A stretch of 64,000 bases of DNA from Prochlorococcus sp. AG-363-C20. GTDB taxonomy: Bacteria > Cyanobacteriota > Cyanobacteriia > PCC-6307 > Cyanobiaceae. The notes under the pieces were generated by a model that was given only the letters and a program-made list of their open reading frames with translations, did no database searches and was not told where the DNA came from. The translations under genes and the position numbers were made by a program. This document shows, one piece after another, positions 52,975 to 61,865 of the stretch; the first letter of the stretch is position 1; every line of letters begins with the position of its first letter. The DNA lies in NCBI GenBank assembly GCA_003280295.1, contig QCFI01000001.1, positions 62,001 through 126,000 of the forward strand, written 5' to 3'.

Positions 52975-53005
52975 AAATAGCCTCGAATTTATTTCGAGGC
53001 TATTT
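52975..53005 (+). terminator. 13-bp hairpin between cbbS and csoS2
   Basis: AAATAGCCTCGAA (52975-52987) pairs perfectly with TTCGAGGCTATTT (52993-53005) around TTTAT. It lies just after the cbbS stop. There is no T tract, so partial termination or 3'-end protection of the abundant Rubisco mRNA is more likely than full termination. Confidence 0.65.
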
Positions 53006-53065
53006 AGTTAGTTTCCTCTGAGAAGATTGATCTCTTCTCGACTTACGACGTTCCTATCAGTAGAC

Positions 53066-53775
53066 ATGGCTAAACAATCCAGTCGCGAACTAGTACTTGA
53101 GCGCCGAAAGGCTCTTAGTCAAGGTGGAAAGAAAGCTGTTGCAGTAAACAGTTCCAAAGAAAATAGAGTTCGTTCTGCTGCAGACTCTCGAGCTACTAGA
53201 ACAGATGCAAATGTTGTAGCACCTAGGAAAAGTAAATCTAAAATGACTACTTCAAGTGCATACTCCAGCTCGAATATCTCTTCTGCAAGTCCAGTCTCAG
53301 GTAGGAATATCAAGCGCGTAAGTCAACCAAGCCGTGAATTGGTGTTAGCCCGTCGTGAAGCCCTTTCACGTAGAGGTAAAACAGCGGATACAAGTAAAGA
53401 TCGAACACGTGTAGATGTAGAGAATAAATCAGTTTCATCCAACCTTGAGAGTTCACCTATAACAAAATATTGTTGTGATGAATGTAAAGATAGAGATTCT
53501 GACTCGATTGACTCTACAAACTCTGTTTCTACCTCAAAGAGGTCACCGGAACTAACTTCTAGAAGCATGAGCCGTCGTACAACGACAAAACGTCGTGCGA
53601 TACAGAATTCTAGTAGAGCTCTTGTACTTGCTCGTCGTGAAGCTCAATCTAAGCACGGCAAGACTGCTGGGAAACAACCAACTGCAGCCTCTGTAGCACG
53701 TCAGGGTGATCCGGAATTGAGTAGTAGAGAGCTTTCTCAAAGAGTTCGTGAACTTCGAAGCAAGACTGGTGCTAC
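53066..53775 (+). repeat. CsoS2 N-terminal Rubisco-binding peptide repeats
   Basis: Four helical peptides near 53075-53137, 53322-53385, 53610-53670 and 53721-53775, related to SSRELVLERRKALS. In the studied homologue this peptide binds Rubisco. The fourth is the most divergent. Confidence 0.75.
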
Positions 53776-55429
53776 AGGTAATCAACGTTCTGCTGTGACA
53801 CGACCTTGTGGTCCCAATAAAAATGGTTCTAAGCAAAATGTTGCTGCTGACGCTCATTGGAAAGTTGGGCTAAGTGCAACAGCTACCGGTCAGTTGGTTA
53901 CTGGGACCCAAGCGAATAGATCGCAAAAAACTACTGGTAATGAGGCAAGTACTTGTCGCTCAGTTACTGGAACTCAATACTTAGGTTCAGAAGTCTTCGA
54001 TACTTTCTGTCAGACGACTCCAACTCCAAGTCAGCCTTTAAAGGTTGCTGTAACTAATACGACCCATGGCAATAGGGTGACTGGCAATGAGGTAGGGCGT
54101 TCGGAGAAGGTTACTGGGGATGAACCCGGTACTTGTAAGTCTTTAACAGGTACTGAGTATATTTCCGCAAATCAATCTAATGCCTTTTGTGGGGAGGTTA
54201 AACCGTCTCCTCGCAAAGTTGGACAGAGTCTCACTCTTGATGGCAGAAAGGTTAGCGGAGTAATGGTTGGTCGCTCTGCAAATGTCACAGGTGATGAGGC
54301 CGGATCGAATAGAGGACTTACTGGAGATCAATACTTAGGAGCTGATCCTCTACCTAACGGTAGATCGGCAGAGAAGGTCGGATCTTTTAGTACTCTTCGA
54401 GGAGGTGCTGTAACAGGTACAAATGTTGCTCGTTCTGAGTATGTGACAGGTAATGAGCCTGGCAGTTGTAAGCGTGTTACTGGTGATGAATATGTTGGCT
54501 CAAATCAATATCAATCTTTTTGTGGAGGAAAGCCTGACCCTGAGGCTGCAAAAGTTGGTTTAAGCCTTACTAACAAGTCGCAAGCTGTTAGTGGAACACT
54601 CACAGGTCGCTCTGGACTAGTTACAGGCGATGAGCCAGGAACATGTAAGGCAGTAACTGGCACACCATACGCAGGCACGGAACAAGCCAATGAATGGTGT
54701 GATAACAGGAATATTGAAGAGATTCGGCAGCGCACGCCTAAAAGATTGGGCACTCCTGGAGCTCGAATGACTGGTCAGCAACCTGGCATTGGTGGAGTAA
54801 TGACAGGAGCTCATAAAGGAGCATGTGAGCCATTAACTGGTACTCCTTATGTAGGAGGTGATCAGCTTGTGCAAGCATGTGGTTCAAATGCACCTTCTGG
54901 GAGTTCTGATGTTCAGAACTCGGAGAATGGTTTTGGAAACAAATTTAGTGTTCAGTCCCCTGCACGGGTTGCTCAAGTTCAACGAGAACAACAATCAGGT
55001 GTAACTGGTACTAGCTATGAGGACGGATCTAGGATTACTGGACCATTTGACATGGCTCCAGAAAAGGTCACTGGTACAGAACAATTTCGTTTTGATCGAA
55101 AGAAACGTGAGTTTAATTCTATTCCTACCAATGAAGCTGTAGTTCAAGAGGAAGGCAGTCGACCAATCTCTAGGATTACTGGTGAAGGACAATCAGCAGG
55201 TTTAAATATTACTGGAGACGACTGGGCTCGTGGTGAGCAGGTCACAGGAACAGAAGGTGCGTCGGCTCGTCGACGTAACCCAACACGACCAGGTCCTATG
55301 ACAGCAATGCCTGCCAGTGAAAAGAAAAGGAATGAAGAATTAATAAAACCTGATTTTTTGATTACAGGATCTAGCGGCAATACTAGAGATGGACAATTGG
55401 TCACATTCTCTGGTGGTGCTAGGGGTTGA
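53066..55429 (+). CDS. csoS2: Carboxysome scaffold protein CsoS2
   Basis: CsoS2 is a largely disordered linker that binds Rubisco and shell during alpha-carboxysome assembly. From the ATG at 53066 it has 787 residues (a start at 53027 adds 13 unlikely residues). Four N-terminal peptides resemble SRELVLARREALS. Six middle repeats follow, built around VTGDEPGTCK and VTGT blocks, then a C-terminal domain with further TG motifs. It lies between cbbS and csoS3. The third middle repeat lacks the usual cysteines. Confidence 0.95.
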   Translation: MAKQSSRELVLERRKALSQGGKKAVAVNSSKENRVRSAADSRATRTDANVVAPRKSKSKMTTSSAYSSSNISSASPVSGRNIKRVSQPSRELVLARREALSRRGKTADTSKDRTRVDVENKSVSSNLESSPITKYCCDECKDRDSDSIDSTNSVSTSKRSPELTSRSMSRRTTTKRRAIQNSSRALVLARREAQSKHGKTAGKQPTAASVARQGDPELSSRELSQRVRELRSKTGATGNQRSAVTRPCGPNKNGSKQNVAADAHWKVGLSATATGQLVTGTQANRSQKTTGNEASTCRSVTGTQYLGSEVFDTFCQTTPTPSQPLKVAVTNTTHGNRVTGNEVGRSEKVTGDEPGTCKSLTGTEYISANQSNAFCGEVKPSPRKVGQSLTLDGRKVSGVMVGRSANVTGDEAGSNRGLTGDQYLGADPLPNGRSAEKVGSFSTLRGGAVTGTNVARSEYVTGNEPGSCKRVTGDEYVGSNQYQSFCGGKPDPEAAKVGLSLTNKSQAVSGTLTGRSGLVTGDEPGTCKAVTGTPYAGTEQANEWCDNRNIEEIRQRTPKRLGTPGARMTGQQPGIGGVMTGAHKGACEPLTGTPYVGGDQLVQACGSNAPSGSSDVQNSENGFGNKFSVQSPARVAQVQREQQSGVTGTSYEDGSRITGPFDMAPEKVTGTEQFRFDRKKREFNSIPTNEAVVQEEGSRPISRITGEGQSAGLNITGDDWARGEQVTGTEGASARRRNPTRPGPMTAMPASEKKRNEELIKPDFLITGSSGNTRDGQLVTFSGGARG
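53861..54890 (+). repeat. CsoS2 middle-region repeats
   Basis: Repeats begin near 53861, 54041, 54215, 54374, 54551 and about 54740, each with KVG, VTG and paired Cys elements. The repeat at 54215-54372 has SNRG in place of TCK and no terminal Cys. The last repeat is shortened at its start. Confidence 0.75.
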
Positions 55430-55436
55430 GTGATTA

Positions 55437-56972
55437 ATGCCACTTCGAAACTTAGTTAAGACATCAGAACGCTCTCTTGGACCTACAGCTCCTAGAAAGA
55501 GACATATCTCTGTAAATGAGAATCAAAGCAGTGTCAAAAAAAGTTTGACGCTTTCTCATAAGAAAGGCCTTCATCCATTAAGCAATTCAGCTGTCAATGA
55601 TGAACTCCATTCATATGAAGTTGCTGTAAAAGAGAAATTTGATCAAATAGTTCCTCATCTGCAAAGGCTTTCAACTCTTCAACATCATCAAGATTTTGTT
55701 ACTAAGGCTCAACAGCTAACTCGATCTGAATTTGGATTTGATTTGCCTAAACATTTTTTAGATAAGGCTTGGGTTAGACCTATCGATATGAGGGCATTGT
55801 TTGCTTGGTGTGTTTTTCAGGCGCACAAACAGAGTAGTGATGCTTTTTTTGAATCTGACCCTTTGCGTGGCTCTGAAAAAAGTCTTGAAGCTAAAGCTTT
55901 TCAATCTTTTCTTACAGATTGTGGTTTTCATCTATTAGATGTAACTCCATGCTCTGATGGACGCTTGGCTCATTCCATTGCATATGTCCTACGTATTCCC
56001 TTTAGTGCAGTTCGCCGTCGCTCTCACGCAGGAGCGTTGTTTGATATTGAGAACACTGTTAACCGCTGGGTTAAAACAGAACATCTTAGGTTCCGAGAGG
56101 GAAATATTAATCCTTCACAAACATCAACTCGTTACCTAAAGGTTGTTACCTATCATTTTAGCTCTGTTGATCCTTCTCATCAAGGTTGTGCTGCTCATGG
56201 TAGTGATGACTCTGTAGCAGCAGAGGCAGGACTTAAACGTCTACTTGATTTTCGTGAATCAATTGAAAATAGTTTTTGCTGTGGAGCATCTGTGGACCTT
56301 CTCTTGATTGGACTTGATACAGATACTGATGCTATACGCGTTCATGTCCCTTCATCAGATAGCAATATCGTTCTTGATAAGTGGGTGTCTGCTTTAGATC
56401 TATACCAAGAAACGCATTTATTACCTGAGGATCAGGCAATGAATTGTATTTATGAGAAAGTTGAAATGAGTGCTCCTTCAAAACCAGAGAAAGGTATGGT
56501 TGGTTTTATTACGAAATTGATTGCGAATAATTTTTCACAAATTGATTATGTTCGTGAGTTTCATAATGGACCTTATCCAGATGCAGGCCATGCCGAAAGA
56601 TTTATCGGAGTTGGGATTGGGTTTAAGGAGGTTCACTTGAGAAACCTTACTTATTTTTCACATCTTGATACTGTTGAAGAGGGAGCCCCAGATTTGGATG
56701 TTGGTATTAAGATTTTTACAGGATTAAATATTTCGCGAGATCTCCCTATACCAGTCGTTATTCGTTTTGATTATTCAGGTAAAGTTCCTGGTGCTAGAGA
56801 ACGTGCGCTAGATGATTGCCATCGTGTTCAAGAGGCGATTTCATTGCGTTATCGGGATTTGGTAGTGGAAGGATTACTTCATACTTTTCTGACTATTAGA
56901 GATCGAGATCAAAGAGATCCTGCAGAAGTTGTAGGGTCCTCTCTCGATCCTTCACTTACGGAGGTTCACTGA
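55437..56972 (+). CDS. csoS3: Carboxysomal carbonic anhydrase CsoS3 (CsoSCA)
   Basis: Converts bicarbonate to CO2 inside the carboxysome. It belongs to a divergent beta-type family. Zinc ligands are placed at C172, H240 and C251, with D174 and R176 in the active-site CSDGR; the spacing agrees with the Halothiobacillus enzyme. The N-terminal ~60 residues are disordered and are likely to bind Rubisco. Length 511. It starts 7 bases after csoS2. Confidence 0.96.
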   Translation: MPLRNLVKTSERSLGPTAPRKRHISVNENQSSVKKSLTLSHKKGLHPLSNSAVNDELHSYEVAVKEKFDQIVPHLQRLSTLQHHQDFVTKAQQLTRSEFGFDLPKHFLDKAWVRPIDMRALFAWCVFQAHKQSSDAFFESDPLRGSEKSLEAKAFQSFLTDCGFHLLDVTPCSDGRLAHSIAYVLRIPFSAVRRRSHAGALFDIENTVNRWVKTEHLRFREGNINPSQTSTRYLKVVTYHFSSVDPSHQGCAAHGSDDSVAAEAGLKRLLDFRESIENSFCCGASVDLLLIGLDTDTDAIRVHVPSSDSNIVLDKWVSALDLYQETHLLPEDQAMNCIYEKVEMSAPSKPEKGMVGFITKLIANNFSQIDYVREFHNGPYPDAGHAERFIGVGIGFKEVHLRNLTYFSHLDTVEEGAPDLDVGIKIFTGLNISRDLPIPVVIRFDYSGKVPGARERALDDCHRVQEAISLRYRDLVVEGLLHTFLTIRDRDQRDPAEVVGSSLDPSLTEVH

Positions 56973-56973
56973 A

Positions 56974-57246
56974 ATGTTGATCTGCAAAGTTTTAAAACCC
57001 CTTGTTTCAACCAATAGAATTCCTGGTCTAGAACATAAACATCTTCAAGTTGTACTTGACGGTAGTTCAAAAAAGGTTGCTGTAGATGCAGTTGGTTGCA
57101 AGCCTGATGATTGGGTAATTTGTGTCGGAAGTTCAGCTGCTCGAGAAGCGGCAGGAAGCAAGTCCTATCCAAGTGATTTAACAATTATTGGAATAATTGA
57201 TTATTGGGATCCTGATTCTCCAAAGTCATCTCAAGGGAGTTCTTGA
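56974..57246 (+). CDS. csoS4A: Carboxysome vertex protein CsoS4A
   Basis: A 90-residue BMV-domain protein that forms pentamers closing the shell vertices. MLICKVLKPLVSTNRIPGLEH is the typical start, with VAVDAVGCKPDDWVICVGSSAAR in the core and IIGIIDYWD at the end. It starts one base after the csoS3 stop codon, and the next gene begins two bases after its own. Confidence 0.96.
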   Translation: MLICKVLKPLVSTNRIPGLEHKHLQVVLDGSSKKVAVDAVGCKPDDWVICVGSSAAREAAGSKSYPSDLTIIGIIDYWDPDSPKSSQGSS

Positions 57247-57248
57247 CA

Positions 57249-57500
57249 ATGGAAATCATGCAAGTTGTTGGTCGCATGGTTTGCACTCAAAGAGTTGATG
57301 GACTTAACCATATGGATCTACGTATTCTTCGTAATAACAATGGGAAACAACTTGTAGCAGTTGACCCAGTTGGGGCTCGAGAAGGAAATTGGGTTTTCAC
57401 TGCTACTGGAACTGCAGCACGTTTTGCTTGTCCAAATCCTTCTACTCAAACTGATTTGACCATTGAAGGAATTATTGATTTTTGGGCCCCCGATGGGTAG
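57249..57500 (+). CDS. csoS4B: Carboxysome vertex protein CsoS4B
   Basis: The paralogue of CsoS4A, 83 residues from the ATG at 57249; a TTG at 57243 overlaps the csoS4A stop. MQVVGRMVCTQRVDGLNHMDLR, VAVDPVGAREGNWVF and IEGIIDFWAPDG match the BMV family. CsoS4A and CsoS4B differ in abundance in known carboxysomes, and both are needed for a tight shell. Confidence 0.96.
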   Translation: MEIMQVVGRMVCTQRVDGLNHMDLRILRNNNGKQLVAVDPVGAREGNWVFTATGTAARFACPNPSTQTDLTIEGIIDFWAPDG

Positions 57501-57547
57501 ACCTAATTGAGTTGTATCTTTCCTAAATTATCTCTAGATTTATTCCA

Positions 57548-58096
57548 ATGACTCAATCATCAGCCTCTTCACCTAATGCTTCTAACCAAACGGTTGATGT
57601 ATCGCCATTGAAAACTACAACTAAATCTTCTCAAAGTTCTAACAAGCCTGTTCAGTCTTCTAGAGGTGTTACTTCTAAAGTAAGCGAAGATAAACCTGCA
57701 AAGGGGTCTTCTTCCACAAAAGTTGGGAGGGTATCTAATGATAAAAATGGTACTCCAGGAGGCATTTCAAAGCTCTCTTCAGGAGACGTAATTAAGATTA
57801 ACTATGGCATAGCTCTTGGGATGATTGAAACGAGAGGTATGGTTCCTGCTATTGAGGCTGCCGATGCGATGACAAAAGCGGCAGAAGTGACACTTGTCTC
57901 AAAGGAATATGTTGGTGGTGGTTATGTCACAGTGATGGTTCGAGGAGAGACAGGTGCTGTTAATGCCTCTGTCCGCTCAGGTGCAGATGCGTGTGAGCGT
58001 GTTGGTGATGGCCTTGTTGCCGCACACATTATTGCGAGACCCCACCAAGAGGTTGAACCTGTTTTAGTGGCGAGTGGGGCTAAACGTCGCTACTAG
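57548..58096 (+). CDS. csoS1E: Carboxysome shell protein CsoS1E (BMC with long N-terminus)
   Basis: 182 residues. An ~85-residue Ser/Thr/Lys-rich, probably disordered extension precedes a BMC domain almost identical to CsoS1. Around the pore the sequence is KEYVGGGYV where CsoS1 has REFVGGGYV. As I recall, CsoS1E is found in some low-light Prochlorococcus and marine Synechococcus. The extension may bind cargo or limit packing into the facet. It lies after csoS4B and ahead of acRAF. Confidence 0.88.
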   Translation: MTQSSASSPNASNQTVDVSPLKTTTKSSQSSNKPVQSSRGVTSKVSEDKPAKGSSSTKVGRVSNDKNGTPGGISKLSSGDVIKINYGIALGMIETRGMVPAIEAADAMTKAAEVTLVSKEYVGGGYVTVMVRGETGAVNASVRSGADACERVGDGLVAAHIIARPHQEVEPVLVASGAKRRY

Positions 58097-58187
58097 TTGC
58101 TTTGACTTTTAAATATTGTTTGATATTTTTGATGTGATCAATTTTGTAATTGCTCAAGGTTCGTTTAAGTAATTGAAGATTTTTTAG

Positions 58188-58439
58188 ATGACTCAATGGG
58201 ATCAAAGGAAGCGCCCTATTCGTCTTGAAAGACGAATAGAGTTTGATACTTATGAAGCAACTCGGAAATTTCTTGATGATCTTGGAGAATTGAGTGAATC
58301 AAAAAAGATTTACCCAGACATAAGTTTTGGTAAAGATTACGTAAATATCACTTTACGTCCGGAGAGTGAGGAAAAAGATGCCCCATTAACTGATCTCGAA
58401 TACAAATTTGCTGCTCAGATAGATGGAATCCTCGATTGA
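58188..58439 (+). CDS. Alpha-carboxysome Rubisco assembly factor acRAF
   Basis: An 83-residue pterin-carbinolamine-dehydratase-like protein. The PCD fold is recognisable ([21 protein letters not shown] ... [16 protein letters not shown]) without the full catalytic His set of true PCD, as known for acRAF. acRAF helps assemble form IA Rubisco. Its end overlaps the start of cbbX by 17 bases, so the two are coupled. Confidence 0.88.
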   Translation: MTQWDQRKRPIRLERRIEFDTYEATRKFLDDLGELSESKKIYPDISFGKDYVNITLRPESEEKDAPLTDLEYKFAAQIDGILD

Positions 58440-59331
58440 CCTCTCTGCTGAATATGTTGAGTCGGGCGTGGCGAATGTACTCGCTCAGTTAGATCTTGAA
58501 TTAGTTGGATTAATACCAGTTAAGACGCGTATAAAAGAAATTGCGGCCCTTTTGTTAGTTGAAAGAGCTAGGCAAATTTTAGATCTTGCGACTAAAAAGC
58601 CTGTCCTTCATATGTCTTTTACAGGTCGCCCTGGTACAGGGAAGACTACTGTTGCTCAAAGGATTTCACAAATATTGCATAAGCTTGGGTATTTGCGTAA
58701 GGGGCATGTTGTCACAGTTACTAGGGATGATCTTGTTGGACAATATGTGGGACATACTGCTCCTAAAACAAAAGAGATTATCAAGCGAGCACAGGGAGGT
58801 GTGCTGTTTATCGATGAGGCTTACTACCTTTATAAACCTGGAAATGAAAGAGATTACGGAGCAGAGGCTATTGAAATTTTATTGCAGGATATGGAGGAGC
58901 AAAGAGATGGTTTCTTGGTGATTTTTGCAGGATATAAAGATCAAATGGAAACTTTTTATAGGTCTAACCCAGGCCTTTATTCGCGTGTCGCACATCATAT
59001 TGATTTTCCTGATTACACTAATGAAGAATTAATGCAAATAGCTAGTTTGTTTTTAGCTGAACAAAACTATTCTTTTAATTTAGAAGCTAAAATCAGTTTT
59101 GAAAACTATATCGAACGTAGACGTAACCTTCCTTTTTTTGCTAATGCCCGCTCAATTCGTAATGCTATTGATCGAATACGTCTAAGGCAGGCTAATCGAC
59201 TTTTTTCTAGAAAGGGTGAAAAATTGACTAGAGAAGACCTTATGACTATTGAGGAATCTGATGTTAAGGCGAGCAGAGTTTTCTTGGGTGAGGTGGAGGG
59301 CCATGATTTGGCTACACCACAAAAGAAATGA
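58423..59331 (+). CDS. cbbX: Rubisco activase CbbX (AAA+)
   Basis: CbbX remodels inhibited Rubisco by threading the large-subunit C-terminus. Walker [10 protein letters not shown] lies at residues 68-76, Walker B is [11 protein letters not shown] with D131 and E132, and [11 protein letters not shown] is sensor 2-like. Length 302. It is the last gene of the cso cluster here. Partner-type CbbO/CbbQ are not present in the window. Confidence 0.94.
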   Translation: MESSIDLSAEYVESGVANVLAQLDLELVGLIPVKTRIKEIAALLLVERARQILDLATKKPVLHMSFTGRPGTGKTTVAQRISQILHKLGYLRKGHVVTVTRDDLVGQYVGHTAPKTKEIIKRAQGGVLFIDEAYYLYKPGNERDYGAEAIEILLQDMEEQRDGFLVIFAGYKDQMETFYRSNPGLYSRVAHHIDFPDYTNEELMQIASLFLAEQNYSFNLEAKISFENYIERRRNLPFFANARSIRNAIDRIRLRQANRLFSRKGEKLTREDLMTIEESDVKASRVFLGEVEGHDLATPQKK

Positions 59332-59349
59332 TTTTAAAAATACTTGTTG

Positions 59350-59592
59350 TCAAATGCTTGAACCGTTTTCTTCTTTGGGTTGTTCGAGGTCCCGTTTAAT
59401 TAAGACCATGAGATAAGAGGGAGCCTTGTAACGACCAGGTAGGCATCTATTAAGAGTCTCCAGGTGGCTCCAGCAAACTGTACGCTGGATTTCCTTAGCA
59501 CTGCGCCCTTCTTGCAAAAGGCGCCTAAGGGCTTTGCAATACAGCGGATAGCCAGCCTCGAGTTCCCCAATGGTCAGCTTGGCCGCAGGCAT
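59350..59592 (-). CDS. DUF3136 family small protein
   Basis: 80 residues from the ATG at 59592; an in-frame codon at 59604 adds four. KLTIGELEAGYPLYCKALRRLL and CWSHLETLNRCLPGRYKAPSYLM match the cyanobacterial DUF3136 family of unknown function. It is convergent with cbbX and has an exact palindrome just upstream of its start. Confidence 0.78.
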   Translation of the reverse strand: MPAAKLTIGELEAGYPLYCKALRRLLQEGRSAKEIQRTVCWSHLETLNRCLPGRYKAPSYLMVLIKRDLEQPKEENGSSI

Positions 59593-59609
59593 GATTAGTC
59601 GCAATTAGA

Positions 59610-59622
59610 GTCTAATTTAGAC
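59610..59622. promoter_or_regulatory. Palindrome GTCTAATTTAGAC upstream of the DUF3136 gene
   Basis: A perfect 6-bp dyad around one T, 17 bases before the DUF3136 ATG. It could be an operator or a chance AT-rich dyad. Confidence 0.35.
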
Positions 59623-59827
59623 AATCATCGGTCCGCATAGGAAAGTGGTAATTTTCTGGAATGGTATTTGATGGGGTAATAGCCCTCTGATTTGTTCTAT
59701 AACGGGAAATTCTGATAGAAGTGACTTTGTACTTTATTAACGATTGTTGTTCCTTCAATGCTTTCTAGGTGTAAGCCATCTTTAGGAGATGCCTTTTGAA
59801 TGAGATTTAATTAGCTGCTGAGCATTT

Positions 59828-60232
59828 TTAATTTCTATTAAGGCATGCAATGCAATCAATTTCTATTCGCGCGCCTTTAGGTAAGGCTGCTACTTCAACG
59901 CAAGCTCTTGCGGGGCTTATTCCATCCATAAATGTTTTTGCATAAATTGTGTTGACTTTTTCGAAATCATTTAGATCAATTAGATAGATGGTCGTTTTTA
60001 CAACTTCAGTAGTTGAAGACCCTGCTTCCTTTAATACAGCCTTTAAGTTGTTAATTACTTGATATGTCTCTGCTTCTATATCCCCTTCTCCAACTAATAG
60101 ACCAGTTGATGGATCAAGTGGTATTTGGCCTGAACAGTAAAGCCAATTATCAATAAGTACTGCCTGGCTATATGGTCCTACTGGGGCCGGGGCAGATTTC
60201 GTAAAAATCGCTTTTGGAGAGAAAGAACTCAT
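59828..60232 (-). CDS. ridA: RidA/YjgF reactive-intermediate deaminase
   Basis: RidA hydrolyses toxic enamine/imine intermediates from threonine and serine metabolism. PAPVGPYSQAVL at the start, GQIPLDPSTG, and the catalytic Arg in PARACVEVAALPKGARIEIDCIA are all present. Length 134. A 223-base gap with no other gene separates it from the DUF3136 gene. Confidence 0.94.
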   Translation of the reverse strand: MSSFSPKAIFTKSAPAPVGPYSQAVLIDNWLYCSGQIPLDPSTGLLVGEGDIEAETYQVINNLKAVLKEAGSSTTEVVKTTIYLIDLNDFEKVNTIYAKTFMDGISPARACVEVAALPKGARIEIDCIACLNRN

Positions 60233-60396
60233 AGCGATGAGGTGATGTTAGTTTTAAATATATATAGCCTAATGCATATTATAAAACTTGCTTCTTGATT
60301 GAATCAAAAAAACATCATAATCCTTTTCTTTTGCTCGTATTTGCTTGATTTAGCCTTCGCCGTCTTTTAATTGTATTACCTTTAATATTATCATTT

Positions 60397-61158
60397 TTAC
60401 CCTTTCCAGCTGTCTTTGTTAAGACGTAGCCTCTTGAACTCTTCAATGGTTTTTGCACGAATAAATAAATTGCTTTTTCTTTCCTCTGCTATGTTTGTTG
60501 GAAGAGTTAAGTGACCATTTCTTCTTATTTTTTTTACTTTTTCAAGTCTTTCTTTGATCGATAAGTCTTTTGGAAATATTGAATTTGCCCATCGAAGATT
60601 GTCTTCTGTGTATTCATGGGCGCAATAGATTTGAGTGTCTTCAGGTAGCTTATTAATGCGTTGTAAGGCTCTATACATTTCTTCAGGTGTTCCTTCAAAA
60701 ATACGACCGCAACCTGCTCCAAATAATGTGTCTCCGCAAAAAAGTGTAGGTTTGCATGAGGATTCATTTTTTGAAGGAATGTAGTAAGCAAGATGGCATT
60801 TTGTATGTCCAGCAACATCTAAAACCTTTATTTGACATCCCATTAGAGAAAGTTCATCTTCACTGGTGACAGAAATAGTTTGGAATGGGATTCGATTGAG
60901 ATCAGCTTTAGATGCCACTACAACTGAGTTAGGCCATTCATTTAATAGGCTTTTTGTTCCTCCAATGTGGTCATCATGATGGTGAGTTTGAAGTATTCCT
61001 ATTAGCTTTAGATTCCGCCTCTTTAGCCATGCTTCCACTGGCCCTGCAATTGATGGATCAATTGCTATGGCTTGACTTCCTCTAACCCATACCCAGATGA
61101 TGTTGTCTTTTAAAACAGGAATCCCATGTATTGAGTAACTGTTTTTTTTGTAGTACAT
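60397..61158 (-). CDS. gloB: Hydroxyacylglutathione hydrolase (glyoxalase II)
   Basis: Splits S-lactoylglutathione to lactate and glutathione, the second half of methylglyoxal detoxification. The metallo-beta-lactamase motif THHHDDHIGG carries the two-metal site, AGHTKCHLAYY, FCGDTLFGAGCGRIFEGTPEEM and CAHEYTEDN the other ligands. Length 253. It is divergent from hisG. Confidence 0.93.
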   Translation of the reverse strand: MYYKKNSYSIHGIPVLKDNIIWVWVRGSQAIAIDPSIAGPVEAWLKRRNLKLIGILQTHHHDDHIGGTKSLLNEWPNSVVVASKADLNRIPFQTISVTSEDELSLMGCQIKVLDVAGHTKCHLAYYIPSKNESSCKPTLFCGDTLFGAGCGRIFEGTPEEMYRALQRINKLPEDTQIYCAHEYTEDNLRWANSIFPKDLSIKERLEKVKKIRRNGHLTLPTNIAEERKSNLFIRAKTIEEFKRLRLNKDSWKG

Positions 61159-61208
61159 AGCTTTTGAAGGAAGGCAAATCGTTAAAGTTCTAGTCGGTGG
61201 ATTAATTC

Positions 61209-61865
61209 ATGATCACAGTTGCATTAGCTAAAGGAGCTTTGTTGAAGGATTCTGTATCCCGCTTTGCGAAGGCAGGACTTGATTTTTCAACAGTATTAGA
61301 ATCGGAGAATCGCCAGTTAATGGTTCCTTCTCTTTGTGGTCGTGCTAAAGCACTTCTTGTAAGAAATGGAGATGTGCCTGTTTATGTTGCCTATGGTCAA
61401 GCTCAGTTAGGCGTTGTTGGCTTTGACGTTCTTAGAGAGCAGCAAATGCCAGTTGCTCATTTGGTTGATCTCGGCTTTGGTGATTGTCATATGGCTGTGG
61501 CTGTGAAGCAAAATAGTGGTTATTTGAAGGCTATTGATTTGCCTCCGCATTGCAGGGTCGCAAGCAAATTTACACATTGCGCAAGAACATTTTTTAACGA
61601 GATTGATCTTCCAGTTGAATTAGTTCACTTAACTGGTTCTGTGGAACTTGGTCCAATCACCGGTATGGCAGAAGCTATTGTCGACTTAGTCGCTTCGGGT
61701 CGTACTCTTCGTGATAATGGATTAGTAGCCATTGAAGAGCTTTTTTATTCAACCGCTCGATTGGTTGGGAATCCTCTGGCTTTGCGGTTAGATCGTGGGG
61801 AGCTTCAAGGAATTGTTGAATCAATTCGTGCTAATAGACCTGTTTTGCCTGAGCTTTTTTGTTAA
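61209..61865 (+). CDS. hisG: ATP phosphoribosyltransferase, short form
   Basis: HisG starts histidine synthesis by joining ATP and PRPP. At 218 residues it is the short form (HisGS), lacking the regulatory ACT-like domain and usually needing His[12 protein letters not shown] opens the protein and [24 protein letters not shown] is the PRPP loop. hisZ is not in this window. The stop overlaps the ATG of the ABC transporter by one base. Confidence 0.95.
   Translation: MITVALAKGALLKDSVSRFAKAGLDFSTVLESENRQLMVPSLCGRAKALLVRNGDVPVYVAYGQAQLGVVGFDVLREQQMPVAHLVDLGFGDCHMAVAVKQNSGYLKAIDLPPHCRVASKFTHCARTFFNEIDLPVELVHLTGSVELGPITGMAEAIVDLVASGRTLRDNGLVAIEELFYSTARLVGNPLALRLDRGELQGIVESIRANRPVLPELFC

Noticed and set aside
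53066..55429. Programmed frameshift in csoS2
   Set aside because: I could not identify a secure slippery site plus structure by eye. The gene reads through as one full-length frame.
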